A DNA stretch of 64,000 bases from Microbacterium schleiferi. GTDB taxonomy: Bacteria; Actinomycetota; Actinomycetes; Actinomycetales; Microbacteriaceae. Every line of letters starts with the position of its first letter. Position 1 is the stretch's first letter. Under the pieces are notes generated by a model. That model worked only from the letters and a program-made list of their open reading frames with translations. It had not been told where the DNA came from and did not search any database. Below are positions 8,505-16,519 of the stretch, piece by piece. The stretch covers positions 148,006 to 212,005 of the forward strand of contig NZ_JAJGNI010000008.1 in assembly GCF_020781975.1 (NCBI RefSeq), given 5' to 3'. The position numbers were made by a program, and so were the translations under genes.

Positions 8505-9443
8505 ATGGTGATCATCGCCCTCTTCCCTGGTCAAGGCTCCCAAACACCAGGATTCCTCCGGCCCTGGCTCGAACGCGATGGGGTCCGCGCACGTCTCGAT
8601 CAGTTCTCGCAGTGGGCAGAGGTCGACCTCATCGAGGCGGGAACCGAGGCGGACGCTGAGACTATTCGTGACACGCGAATCGCGCAGCCGCTCATCGTCG
8701 CCGCCTCCGTTCTGTCGTGGGAGCTCTTTACGCAGAGCGCCTCTGCGCCGGTCGACGGGGTCGCCGGGCACTCGGTGGGCGAGTTCGCCGCGCTGGCAGC
8801 TGCGGGGGTCATTGATGCGGAGACTGCCCTGCGGCTCGTCGGGATCCGCGGCCGGGCGATGGCGGATGCAGCATCGCTCGCTGACACCGGAATGAGCGCC
8901 GTGATCGGCGGCGACCAGGCAGTGGTTGAGGAGCGTCTCGCGTCGCTCGATCTCACCCCGGCGAACTTCAACGGCGGTGGCCAGATCGTGGCCGCAGGTG
9001 CGGCTGAGGCGCTCGCCGCGCTAAGCGCCGAGCCCCCGACGGGGACCCGTGTGATTCCGCTCTCGGTTGCGGGTGCCTTCCATACGCACTACATGGCGCC
9101 AGCGGTCGAGACACTGCGGTCAGCCGTAGCAGCCGTCACCCCGTCAGACCCGGGCCTGCAGTTGTGGACGAATCGAGACGGTTCGCTCGTGAACAGCGGC
9201 GCGGAGGCACTCTCGCTCGTCGTCGATCAGGTTGCATCCCCGGTTCGGTGGGACGCGTGTATGCAGTCGTTCGCAGCCGCGAGCGTGAAGGGACTGATCG
9301 AGTTCGCTCCCGGCGGCACGCTTGTCGGCCTCGCGAAGCGTGCTCTGCGCGGAGTACCCTCAGTCGCGGTCAAGACTCCCGAAGACCTCACGTCTGCAGC
9401 CGAGCTTGTGGCCACCGCATCCGCTCAAGGAGAAGCCGAATGA
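8505..9443 (+). CDS. fabD: Malonyl-CoA:ACP malonyltransferase
   Basis: Transfers malonyl groups from CoA to acyl carrier protein, giving the extender unit for type II fatty acid synthesis. At 312 residues it is of normal length. GQGSQ at 9-13 forms the oxyanion region, the nucleophile Ser90 is in GHSVGE, and AFHTHYM carries the catalytic His. I took the ATG at 8505, giving MVIIALFPGQGSQ with AGGA just upstream; a GTG one codon on is also possible. Its stop overlaps the fabH start (ATGA), so the two are translationally coupled. Confidence 0.96.
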   Translation: MVIIALFPGQGSQTPGFLRPWLERDGVRARLDQFSQWAEVDLIEAGTEADAETIRDTRIAQPLIVAASVLSWELFTQSASAPVDGVAGHSVGEFAALAAAGVIDAETALRLVGIRGRAMADAASLADTGMSAVIGGDQAVVEERLASLDLTPANFNGGGQIVAAGAAEALAALSAEPPTGTRVIPLSVAGAFHTHYMAPAVETLRSAVAAVTPSDPGLQLWTNRDGSLVNSGAEALSLVVDQVASPVRWDACMQSFAAASVKGLIEFAPGGTLVGLAKRALRGVPSVAVKTPEDLTSAAELVATASAQGEAE

Positions 9444-10441
9444 CCGTGTCCCTTCGTCAGCCCCAGGGCGCTGCGCACACCCGGATCTACGCCTATGGCG
9501 CTGCCCGGGGCGAGCGCGTCGTTCCGAACGGTGAGCTCGTCGGTCCGATCGACTCAAGCGACGAGTGGATCCGCCAACGGACGGGAATCGTGACCCGAGT
9601 GCGCGCGGTCGAGACGACCACCGCGATCGACCTTGCCGCGGATGCTGCCACCGAAGCCGTCTCGAAGTCGGGCGTCGCTCCGGACAAGATCGACGCGGTG
9701 ATCGTGGCGACGATCTCCAACCCCCGGCAGACCCCGTCAGTTTCGGCGATTGTTGCGGAGCGCATCGGGGCTAAAGATGCCGCAGCGTACGATCTCAACG
9801 CCGCATGTGCGGGGTTCGCGTACGGCGTGGGGCAGGCCGATGCTCTCATCCGCGGGGGCGGCGCGCACTACGCCGTCGTGATCGGCGCTGAGAAGCTCAG
9901 TGACATCGTCGACCCGACCGACCGCTCGATCTCTTTCCTCCTCGGCGACGGTGCAGGTGCTGCCGTTGTCGGCCCCTCCGAAACACCAGGTATCGGCCCG
10001 ACGGTGTGGGGCTCGGATGGCTCAAAGGCCGACGCTGTCGGGATGAACCACACACTGACAGAGTTCCGGGATGGAACTGCGCCCTGGCCCACGCTCCGCC
10101 AGGAGGGCCCGACGGTCTTCCGCTGGGCGGTATGGGAGATGGTCAAGGTTGCCCGTGAAGCCCTCGCGGCTGCCGGAGTCGAGGCATCCGACCTCGCTGC
10201 TTTCGTTCCGCACCAGGCGAACATGCGAATCATCGACGAGTTCGCCAAGCAGCTCGGGCTTCCCGAGTCCGTCGTGATCGGACGCGACATCGAGACGACC
10301 GGAAACACCTCCGCTGCCTCCATCCCGCTTGCGACGCACCGGCTTCTCGAGGAACACCCCGAACTGAGCGGCGGCCTGGCCCTGCAGATCGGTTTCGGAG
10401 CGGGCCTGGTGTACGGCGCGCAGGTCGTCGTCCTTCCGTGA
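9440..10441 (+). CDS. fabH: 3-oxoacyl-ACP synthase III
   Basis: Condenses an acyl-CoA primer with malonyl-ACP to start each fatty acid chain; in actinobacteria it accepts branched primers and so helps set membrane lipid type. At 333 residues it is normal. The nucleophile Cys123 lies in LNAACAGFAYG, with His in FVPHQANMR and Asn in GNTSAAS completing the triad. AAGGAGA lies upstream of the ATG at 9440, inside the end of fabD, with a 4-nt overlap. It is followed by a 93-nt gap with a likely internal promoter for acpP. Confidence 0.96.
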   Translation: MTVSLRQPQGAAHTRIYAYGAARGERVVPNGELVGPIDSSDEWIRQRTGIVTRVRAVETTTAIDLAADAATEAVSKSGVAPDKIDAVIVATISNPRQTPSVSAIVAERIGAKDAAAYDLNAACAGFAYGVGQADALIRGGGAHYAVVIGAEKLSDIVDPTDRSISFLLGDGAGAAVVGPSETPGIGPTVWGSDGSKADAVGMNHTLTEFRDGTAPWPTLRQEGPTVFRWAVWEMVKVAREALAAAGVEASDLAAFVPHQANMRIIDEFAKQLGLPESVVIGRDIETTGNTSAASIPLATHRLLEEHPELSGGLALQIGFGAGLVYGAQVVVLP

Positions 10442-10457
10442 GGCCCGAGCCTCGAAC

Positions 10458-10463
10458 TCTAGA
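10458..10463 (+). promoter_or_regulatory. Candidate internal promoter -10 for acpP-fabF
   Basis: TAGACT about 70 nt before acpP. An extra promoter here would explain how acpP, needed in far higher amount than fabD or fabH, is raised above the rest of the operon. Confidence 0.4.
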
Positions 10464-10473
10464 CTGGCAGGAC

Positions 10474-10489
10474 GGCCTCACCTGAGGCC
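10474..10489. promoter_or_regulatory. 16-bp perfect palindrome before acpP
   Basis: GGCCTCA-CC-TGAGGCC lies about 10 nt downstream of the TAGACT hexamer. The two-base spacer is too tight for a good RNA hairpin, so it looks more like a protein operator at the transcription start. Confidence 0.45.
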
Positions 10490-10534
10490 CACACCGACCA
10501 CAACCCATCCATATCAACCCAGAGGGAGATACCC

Positions 10535-10783
10535 ATGGCACTCACAAACGACGACGTCCTCGCAGGACTCGCCGAGCTCATTACCGACGAGACCGGCATC
10601 TCTGCCGACGAGGTCGCCATGGAGAAGTCGTTCACCGACGACCTCGACATCGACTCGATCTCGATGATGACCATCGTCGTCAACGCCGAGGAGAAGTTCG
10701 GCGTGACGATTCCCGACGACGAGGTCAAGAACCTCAAGACCGTCGGCGACGCCGTCACCTACATCACGTCGAACCAGGCGTGA
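10535..10783 (+). CDS. acpP: Acyl carrier protein
   Basis: An 82-residue acidic helical protein that carries growing acyl chains on a 4'-phosphopantetheine arm. Ser41 in LDIDSISM is the attachment site; the usual DSL is DSI here, as in many actinobacteria. A good GGGAG ribosome site precedes the ATG. It sits between fabH and fabF, with a promoter-like hexamer before it and a strong hairpin after it, so it can be expressed at a different level from its neighbours. Confidence 0.97.
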   Translation: MALTNDDVLAGLAELITDETGISADEVAMEKSFTDDLDIDSISMMTIVVNAEEKFGVTIPDDEVKNLKTVGDAVTYITSNQA

Positions 10784-10791
10784 CCCCATCT

Positions 10792-10816
10792 CCGGTGGGG
10801 GCGCCGCCCCCACCGG
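10792..10816 (+). terminator. Hairpin between acpP and fabF
   Basis: A perfect 11-bp stem CCGGTGGGGGC / GCCCCCACCGG with a 3-nt loop, 8 nt after the acpP stop and before the fabF ribosome site. With no T-run it is likely a partial terminator or a 3' stabiliser that lets acpP mRNA exceed fabF mRNA. Confidence 0.6.
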
Positions 10817-10834
10817 ACCATCCCTGAGGACTAC

Positions 10835-12070
10835 ATGAGCAGTTCACGTATCGTCGTCACCGGTATCGGAGCCACCACCCCCATCGGAGGAACCGCGCCC
10901 GATTCCTGGTCGGCACTGCTGGCCGGCGAATCCGGGGCGCGCTCACTCGAGCACGACTGGGTTGCCACCTACGAGCTTCCCGTGACGTTCGCGGCATCCG
11001 CGCGCGTTCCGGCGGACACCGTCCTGGCCCGGCCCGAGGCCAAGCGTCTTGACCCGTCTTCGCAGTACGCCCTGGTGGCTGCCCGCGAAGCGTGGGCGGA
11101 TGCCGGAACCCCGGAGGTCGAACCCGAACGCCTCGGTGTCGACTTCGCTACGGGGATCGGCGGCCTGTGGACTCTCCTCGATGGCTGGGACACGCTTCGT
11201 GAAAAGGGTCCGCGGCGCGTCATGCCGATGTCGGTTCCCATGCTCATGCCCAACGCGCCTGCAGCGGCCATTTCGATGCACCTGGAAGCGCGCGCCTACG
11301 CACGGACCGTGGCCTCGGCCTGTGCATCCAGCACCGAGTCGATCGTCAACGCCGTCGAACACATCCGTCTCGGCCTCGCCGACGTCGTGATCGCGGGCGG
11401 CACCGAGTCGGTGATCCACCCGATCACCCTCGCGGCCTTCGCGTCGATGCAGGCCCTTTCACGGCGCAACGACGACCCCGCGCACGCCTCACGCCCCTAC
11501 AGCATCGACCGGGACGGCTTCGTCATGGGCGAGGGGGCTGCCGCCCTCGTGCTCGAGACCGAAGAGCACGCTCGGGCCCGCGGCGCCCGAATATACGCCG
11601 TCGTAGCCGGCGGGTCCGTCACTGCCGACTCGTACCACATCACGGCTCCCGAGCCTGAAGGCCTCGGCGCCTCACGGGCGGTGCGGCAGGCTCTCGAACA
11701 GGCTGACGCCTCAGTCGACGATGTCACGCACATCAACGCACACGCCACCTCAACACCTACGGGTGATATCGCCGAGTACAAGGCGTTGCTGTCGGTCTTC
11801 GGCGACCGCGTGCACGAGATCCCCGTCTCTGCGACCAAGGCTTCCACCGGACACCTGCTCGGTGGAACGGGTGCTCTGGAGGCAGTCTTCACCGTCTTGG
11901 CGCTGCACAACCGCCTCGCTCCCCCGACGATCAACATCACAGAACAGGACCCCGAGATTCCGCTGCGGGTGGGCGAAGCCGTCGAACTCGGCGACGGCGA
12001 TCATGTCGCTATCAGCAACTCGTTCGGATTCGGCGGACACAACGCCGTCGCGGCGTTCCGCAGCGTCTAG
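10835..12070 (+). CDS. fabF: 3-oxoacyl-ACP synthase II
   Basis: Elongating condensing enzyme of type II fatty acid synthesis, 411 residues. The nucleophile is Cys163 in ASACASSTESI; the two catalytic histidines are in HINAHATSTPTGD and KASTGHLLGG; NSFGFGGHN closes the active site near the C-terminus. GAGGA lies before the ATG. It is the last fab gene, and the following lipoprotein starts only about 40 nt on with its own promoter-like hexamer. Confidence 0.96.
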   Translation: MSSSRIVVTGIGATTPIGGTAPDSWSALLAGESGARSLEHDWVATYELPVTFAASARVPADTVLARPEAKRLDPSSQYALVAAREAWADAGTPEVEPERLGVDFATGIGGLWTLLDGWDTLREKGPRRVMPMSVPMLMPNAPAAAISMHLEARAYARTVASACASSTESIVNAVEHIRLGLADVVIAGGTESVIHPITLAAFASMQALSRRNDDPAHASRPYSIDRDGFVMGEGAAALVLETEEHARARGARIYAVVAGGSVTADSYHITAPEPEGLGASRAVRQALEQADASVDDVTHINAHATSTPTGDIAEYKALLSVFGDRVHEIPVSATKASTGHLLGGTGALEAVFTVLALHNRLAPPTINITEQDPEIPLRVGEAVELGDGDHVAISNSFGFGGHNAVAAFRSV

Positions 12071-12099
12071 GGACGCTCAGCCGGGCTGACCCCGTGTGG

Positions 12100-12105
12100 C
12101 AGACT
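12100..12105 (+). promoter_or_regulatory. -10 hexamer of leaderless lipoprotein gene
   Basis: CAGACT followed by 6 nt and a GTG that opens a good lipoprotein signal peptide. This spacing is the reason for choosing the GTG at 12112 over an in-frame GTG 18 nt earlier. Confidence 0.45.
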
Positions 12106-12111
12106 CAACCT

Positions 12112-13806
12112 GTGGGTTCTGTTCGTGCGATGGTGCTGGCTCCGGTCATGGCGCTGTCCTTCCTCGGGCTGAGTGGGTGCACCTTCGGACCTCCCACTGC
12201 CGCACCGGAGACCTCAGCGTCCCCCTCCTCGTCGCCCTCGGCAACCATCCAGGGGCGTCAATCGACGCCGACCGCTACCCCCACTGCCACTCCGACCGCT
12301 CGTCCGACGCCCGCTCCGCCAGCACCGATCGATCCAGGTCACGGCGGCGGCACGGGCGGCTCCGGTCGTCCAACACCGCAACCGACCTCGAACCCCGACC
12401 CGGCGCCCTCGCCGACACCGACACCGACACCCACGATCCCGCCGGCGTGCCCCACCAGCAACACACCACCCGCGGATCCCGTTCTCGCGTTCGGCTCCAT
12501 CGCCCAGTACTCACCGGTGCCGCTCGCACAGGGTCGGGACTGCACCGGATTCCGGGCCTACCTGTCAACCGGTCTCCCCCAGTACGACTCGCAGTCCTAC
12601 GAGTTCTTCGGGCACCTCGTCGGTGACGACGGGAGCATCAACGCGATCGCGTTGATGTCGCAGGGAAACTCTGTCATCCCCGGCCTTCAGGTTCCCCTCC
12701 TCACCATTGAAGAATCAGGGCTCATCTTCAACCGGCTCGACCAGAACAGCGGACCCGCGTTCGGTGGAATCGACGGCCTCGCCGACATCACGGTTCCCAC
12801 GAGCATCACCTACCAGCCGTGGAGCATCCACGTCGAGCAGCAGAATCACGGCGAGCCGCCTCAGACGGTCGACATGCGGGTCGTTTCCGGATCCATCGGC
12901 GCCGTCGGCGCGATCTACGAGCTCACCGTCTCGGTCGACACCGGAATTTACCAATCCGGCGTCAGCGAGCCGACCTCCCTGACTATCCGCGCGCGTGACA
13001 CGACAGGGATTATCCAGTGGGGATACGGACCCAACGGGTTCTTCCCGCTGTGGATGTTCGATGGGATGCCGCTCCCGGCATCCGGTGGCCCGATCGCGAC
13101 CACCGACCAGCGCACCCGGATCATGAACGACTACGGCGGGGACATCGGAAGCTACCTCGCCGCCACAGGCGACCCGATGACCGGCCAGGGCTCGCACTAC
13201 TACTCGATGCCGCTCGTCGAGGTCGAGTCGTGGTCGATTCAGATCGGATCGACCTACGCGGGAGGCGGCACCGGAGGCGTGCTGTTCTTCGACAATCTCA
13301 CCGAGACGTACAACGATTCCGCCAAGTACATCGTCAGCAGCGGGTACGCATGGACGGAGTTCTCGGTCCAACTACCCGACACCGACCAGGGCATGCTGAT
13401 CGCGGTGACCGGCCAGCAGGACGTTGGGAACCTCTACTACGCCATGCTCGGCGGAGCCGGATCTTCCCAGTCAGGCAATGGCACCCTTCAGCCGACCGCC
13501 AACTGGCCGCAGGGCGCGATCCACATAACGCCGGATCCGACGAGCACGTGGACCTCGCCGCATAGCTGCTACGTCTATGAGCTGTCCTACGCCGTGAAGC
13601 TGGATGCCTCGGCATCGCGACCCGCGGCCGACCTCGTCTTCAACGCCACCGCCCAAGACCAGGAGCTGAACGCACTCGGGCGCGCCGTCTACGAGGGGCT
13701 GTTCTCGTACTCCGGCACACTCGACGGCAACGCGGTCAGCGGATACGCCTGGGGCGAGATCCAGGGGCGCCCGCCGGCTGGTCATCCGACGCCGCCGAAC
13801 TGCTGA
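12112..13806 (+). CDS. Large secreted lipoprotein with AttH/CrtC-like lipocalin fold (tentative)
   Basis: A 564-residue exported protein. A short signal peptide ends at a LSGC lipobox near residue 23, then comes about 90 residues of Pro/Thr/Ser-rich linker with several TPTPTP runs, then a 440-residue globular part. That part shows the pattern I associate with AttH/CrtC (carotenoid 1,2-hydratase-like) double lipocalin proteins: YEFFGHLVGDDGSINAI near its start, HYYSMPLVEVESWSI, YAWTEFSVQLPDTDQGMLI, and a C-terminal YEGLFSYSGTLDGNAVSGYA. Similarity is by motif only; the substrate is unknown and carotenoid genes are absent here. Alternative starts are GTG 12094 and ATG 12130. It may be anchored on the cell surface and bind a lipid-like ligand. 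Confidence 0.6.
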   Translation: MGSVRAMVLAPVMALSFLGLSGCTFGPPTAAPETSASPSSSPSATIQGRQSTPTATPTATPTARPTPAPPAPIDPGHGGGTGGSGRPTPQPTSNPDPAPSPTPTPTPTIPPACPTSNTPPADPVLAFGSIAQYSPVPLAQGRDCTGFRAYLSTGLPQYDSQSYEFFGHLVGDDGSINAIALMSQGNSVIPGLQVPLLTIEESGLIFNRLDQNSGPAFGGIDGLADITVPTSITYQPWSIHVEQQNHGEPPQTVDMRVVSGSIGAVGAIYELTVSVDTGIYQSGVSEPTSLTIRARDTTGIIQWGYGPNGFFPLWMFDGMPLPASGGPIATTDQRTRIMNDYGGDIGSYLAATGDPMTGQGSHYYSMPLVEVESWSIQIGSTYAGGGTGGVLFFDNLTETYNDSAKYIVSSGYAWTEFSVQLPDTDQGMLIAVTGQQDVGNLYYAMLGGAGSSQSGNGTLQPTANWPQGAIHITPDPTSTWTSPHSCYVYELSYAVKLDASASRPAADLVFNATAQDQELNALGRAVYEGLFSYSGTLDGNAVSGYAWGEIQGRPPAGHPTPPNC

Positions 13807-13816
13807 AGCCAAACGC

Positions 13817-13858
13817 AGAACGGGCCCCTCCGCAACTCTGCACGGAGAAACCCGTTCT
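13817..13858. terminator. Hairpin after the lipoprotein gene
   Basis: A two-part stem: outer AGAACGGG / CCCGTTCT, inner CTCCG / CGGAG. It begins 11 nt after the lipoprotein stop and faces the convergent DUF3145 gene, so it may end transcription from both sides. Confidence 0.6.
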
Positions 13859-13944
13859 CATCGTCACGTGCTGCCACGCTCTCCCAGCGCCGGGAATCGA
13901 CTCATCCGACATCCGGTACGCACGCGCGCTGCACGCGAAGCCTG

Positions 13945-14448
13945 CTACCCCACCTTGTGAAGCCACACCACTGGCGCGTCGTCACTGGCGTGACGAAACG
14001 GCTCGAGTTCGTCATCCCATGCCGAACCGAGCGCGACCTGAAGTTCGCGCTGCATGTCATGAACGTCCCGTATCGCCAGTTCCAGCGCGTACCGGATGCG
14101 GTCCTCCCCGACGACCACGTTGCCTGCGGCATCCGTCTGCGCATGATGGATGCCGAGGTCCGGCGTGTGCATCCACCGAGCGCCGTCTGAGGCGGCCGAC
14201 GGATCTTCGGTCACCTCGAAACGCAGGTGCTCCCAACCGTGCATGGCTGACGTAATCGCAGCTCCCGTGCCGACAGGTCCCGACCAGAAGTACTCAGCGC
14301 GCCGCGCGCCGGGCAATACCGGCTGGTCGGCCCAGTCGAAGCTCACCGCGCGACCGAGCGCGCGTCCCACCGCCCACTCCAGGTGGGGGCACAACGCCCG
14401 CGGCGCGGAGTGAATCATCACCACACCGCGCGTCATTGATGTAGCCAT
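13945..14448 (-). CDS. DUF3145 family protein
   Basis: A 167-residue soluble protein matching the conserved actinobacterial DUF3145 family: TRGVVMIHSAPRALCPHLEW at the start, AVSFDWADQPVLPGARRAE, GWEHLRFEVTEDP, DGARWMHTPDLGIHHAQTD, and EDRIRYALE. Function is unknown. In Streptomyces the family also sits just after fabF, so its place here suggests a link to fatty acid synthesis. The ATG at 14448 has GGAG upstream; an extended open frame upstream lacks any similarity to the family. It is divergent from the flotillin gene across a 239-nt gap. Confidence 0.9.
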   Translation of the reverse strand: MATSMTRGVVMIHSAPRALCPHLEWAVGRALGRAVSFDWADQPVLPGARRAEYFWSGPVGTGAAITSAMHGWEHLRFEVTEDPSAASDGARWMHTPDLGIHHAQTDAAGNVVVGEDRIRYALELAIRDVHDMQRELQVALGSAWDDELEPFRHASDDAPVVWLHKVG

Positions 14449-14540
14449 ATCGATCTCCGTTCTGAGGTGCGTCTTCCCCAACGTCCTCAGGAGATCTGTG
14501 GCTGTTCTGTTATTGGGCCCATTATCGCCCGGGGCGACCC

Positions 14541-14560
14541 GAATCACAAGCCTGTGATTC
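14541..14560. promoter_or_regulatory. 20-bp perfect inverted repeat, operator-like
   Basis: GAATCACA-AGCC-TGTGATTC lies in the divergent gap between DUF3145 and the flotillin gene. Its arms are perfect over 8 bp. The TCACA/TGTGA halves are in the reverse order to a Crp/GlxR site, so it is more likely a site for a TetR-, MarR- or GntR-type regulator. Confidence 0.5.
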
Positions 14561-14641
14561 ACCGGTGCAGGGCGCGATATTCGGGCTTTGCCGGAGCCCG
14601 TCCGTCTGAAAGGCTGAACCCGGGGGCAACATGCGGCTCTC

Positions 14642-14667
14642 GGCGCGCGCTTGTTCGAGCGCGCGCC
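14642..14667 (+). promoter_or_regulatory. Strong hairpin just before the flotillin start
   Basis: A perfect 10-bp stem GGCGCGCGCT / AGCGCGCGCC with loop TGTTCG, ending 20 nt before the ATG. In the leader mRNA it would sit right next to the weak AAGAAG ribosome site. Confidence 0.5.
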
Positions 14668-14687
14668 TGAACCAAAAGAAGACATCC

Positions 14688-16275
14688 ATGGAGGCAGCCG
14701 GTTTTGTCGGCATTCTGATCATCATCGGGATAGCAGTCGTTGCGGCGATCATCATCGCGCTCATCGGCCTCCTGTTGGCGAAGGCGTGGATCAAGGTCGC
14801 TCGCGCAGACGAGGCCCTTGTCATCTCGGGCCGCAAGCAGCGAGTGCAGACCACGGTGATGGATGCCGACGGCACGAGCCGATCGGAGATGTCCGAATCC
14901 CCGGTCACCGTGATCGTCAACGGCAAGTCACTGGTCAACCCCATCACGCAGCGTCACGAGATCATCTCCCTGCGTTCTCGCCAGGTGTCGTTGAACGCCG
15001 AGGCGCAGTCGCTCGACAATGTGACGCTCAACGTCGATGGCGTCTGCGATCGTCAAGATCGGGTCCGACCCGGTGTTCGTCCGCCGTGCCGCCGAGCGTT
15101 TCGCGTCACAGGACAAGGCGATCGAACAGTTCACCACGGAGCAGCTTGAGGGAGCGCTGCGCGGAATCGTTGCGACGCTGTCGGTCGTCGAACTCATGCG
15201 CGAGCGCAAGAAGTTCTCGGATCAGATCGCCGCCGATGTCTCTCAGGAGCTCGCCGAGCAGGGCCTCATCCTCGACTCGTTCCAGATCAAGGGAATCACT
15301 GACGCGATGGGCTACATCCAGTCGCTCGGCGCACCCGAGATCCAGGCCAAACGCCAGGCCGCCGAGATTGCGCAGACCAACGCCGACCGCGCGATCAATC
15401 AGAAGAACATCGCGAACCAAGAAGCGAACCTGATCGAGCAGACGGCGCTGGACACCAATACCGCCAATGCGAATGCCGGTATCGGTCGCGCCCGCGCCGA
15501 GGCCGAACAGGCTGAGCAACTCGCGAGAGCCCAGGCTGAGCAGGCGGTTCTGCAGCAGCAGGCCGAGAACCGGCAGGCACAGCTGGATGCCGACGTCAAG
15601 CGCGTCGCCGACGCTCAGCGATACGAGGCTGAGACGCGTGCTCAGGCCGAGCTCTACACTCGCGAACGTGCCGCAGAGGCTGCCGCGATCGAGAAGATCA
15701 AAGAAGCTGAGGCTCGCACCCGAATCGCCGAGCAGCAGGCTGAAGCGGATCGGGCCCGCGCCGCCGGTGAGGCAGCCGCTGCCGAGGCGCGCGCCGCCGG
15801 TGAGGCCAGCGCACTGCGCGCCCTCGCGGACGCAGAAGCCACCGCGCGGCGCCTGCGCGCAGAGGCCGAGGCCGACGCGATCCGGGCCGAAGGTCAGGCG
15901 CGTGCCGAGTCGATCGAAACCGAGGCCGAAGCCATCGCTTCGAACCAGGAGGCGATTCTGTCTCAGCGCGCGCTCGATGTGCTCCCCTCGATCATGGCGG
16001 AGTTCGCGAAGGGCTACTCCGCCATCGGCAACGTCTCGATCGTCGGTGGCGGATCCGGCGAGGAGGGCGCATCCCGCGTCATCGGGGCCGACAGCGCGAC
16101 AGCCATGAAGTCGGTTTTCGACAGTGTTCAGGCGGCAACCGGCATTGACCTCGCCACCATCATCCAGGGGCAGGCCGTCGGCCGTGCCTTCGGCTCCGGT
16201 ATGGCGGATGCCGCCGCGAGCGAACCCGTGCAAGTAGTCACCTCCCGGCGCACAACCAAGCCGAAGGCGGAATAG
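14688..16275 (+). pseudogene. Flotillin/SPFH-domain membrane protein, frameshifted
   Basis: The two halves together make about 529 residues of a flotillin-like protein. The first half (from 14688) has one N-terminal membrane helix (GFVGILIIIGIAVVAAIIIA) and the start of the SPFH domain ending LDNVTLNVDGV. The second half (open from 15037) continues AIVKIGSDPVFVRRAAERF, then a long Ala/Glu-rich coiled coil with repeated AEAEAEQ-type heptads, and a Gly-rich tail. One extra T at 15045 (GTC-TGC where GTC-GCG is expected) puts them in different frames; removing it restores one open frame. Either the gene is broken, or the base is a sequencing error. Flotillins organise membrane microdomains. The internal ATG at 15037 has no ribosome site. 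Confidence 0.85.
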
Positions 16276-16337
16276 CGTTCGACGGCAACACCCGCCCACC
16301 CACAGGCGCGCTCTCGGCAACACCCCCGACAACGAAC

Positions 16338-16363
16338 AGAACCCCGCCAGACGGCGGGGTTCT
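16338..16363. terminator. Terminator hairpin, copy 1
   Basis: AGAACCCCGCC-AGAC-GGCGGGGTTCT, a perfect 11-bp stem; it extends further with one mismatch relative to copy 2. It lies about 60 nt after the flotillin stop and can serve as its terminator. Confidence 0.75.
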
Positions 16364-16481
16364 GCTCGTAGGGCGGGTGGGACTTGTCCCTTTCGCCCCT
16401 CCACGGCTCGCTACGCGATCCGTGGAGCCTCCGGCGAATGGGGCCCACCCACAAGGTGCGTTCGCGGCAACACCCCCGACA

Positions 16482-16519
16482 ACGAACAGAACCCCGCCAG
16501 ACGGCGGGGTTCTGTTCGT
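16482..16519. terminator. Terminator hairpin, copy 2, abutting tRNA-Met
   Basis: A perfect 17-bp stem (ACGAACAGAACCCCGCC and its complement) with loop AGAC. Its outer base touches the discriminator of tRNA-Met, so on the minus strand transcription would end right after the tRNA. Confidence 0.8.

Noticed and set aside
14541..14560. Crp/GlxR binding site
   Set aside because: The half-sites are TCACA-N4-TGTGA, the reverse of TGTGA-N6-TCACA, so it does not match that family.
15037..15149. Programmed frameshift in the flotillin gene
   Set aside because: No slippery run, stimulatory hairpin or upstream ribosome-site-like sequence is present at 15045; a simple one-base insertion or sequencing error explains it better.
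15106..16404. A 432-codon minus-strand frame
   Set aside because: It is antisense to the flotillin coiled coil; its Leu/Gly-rich product only reflects the repeated codons of the other strand.
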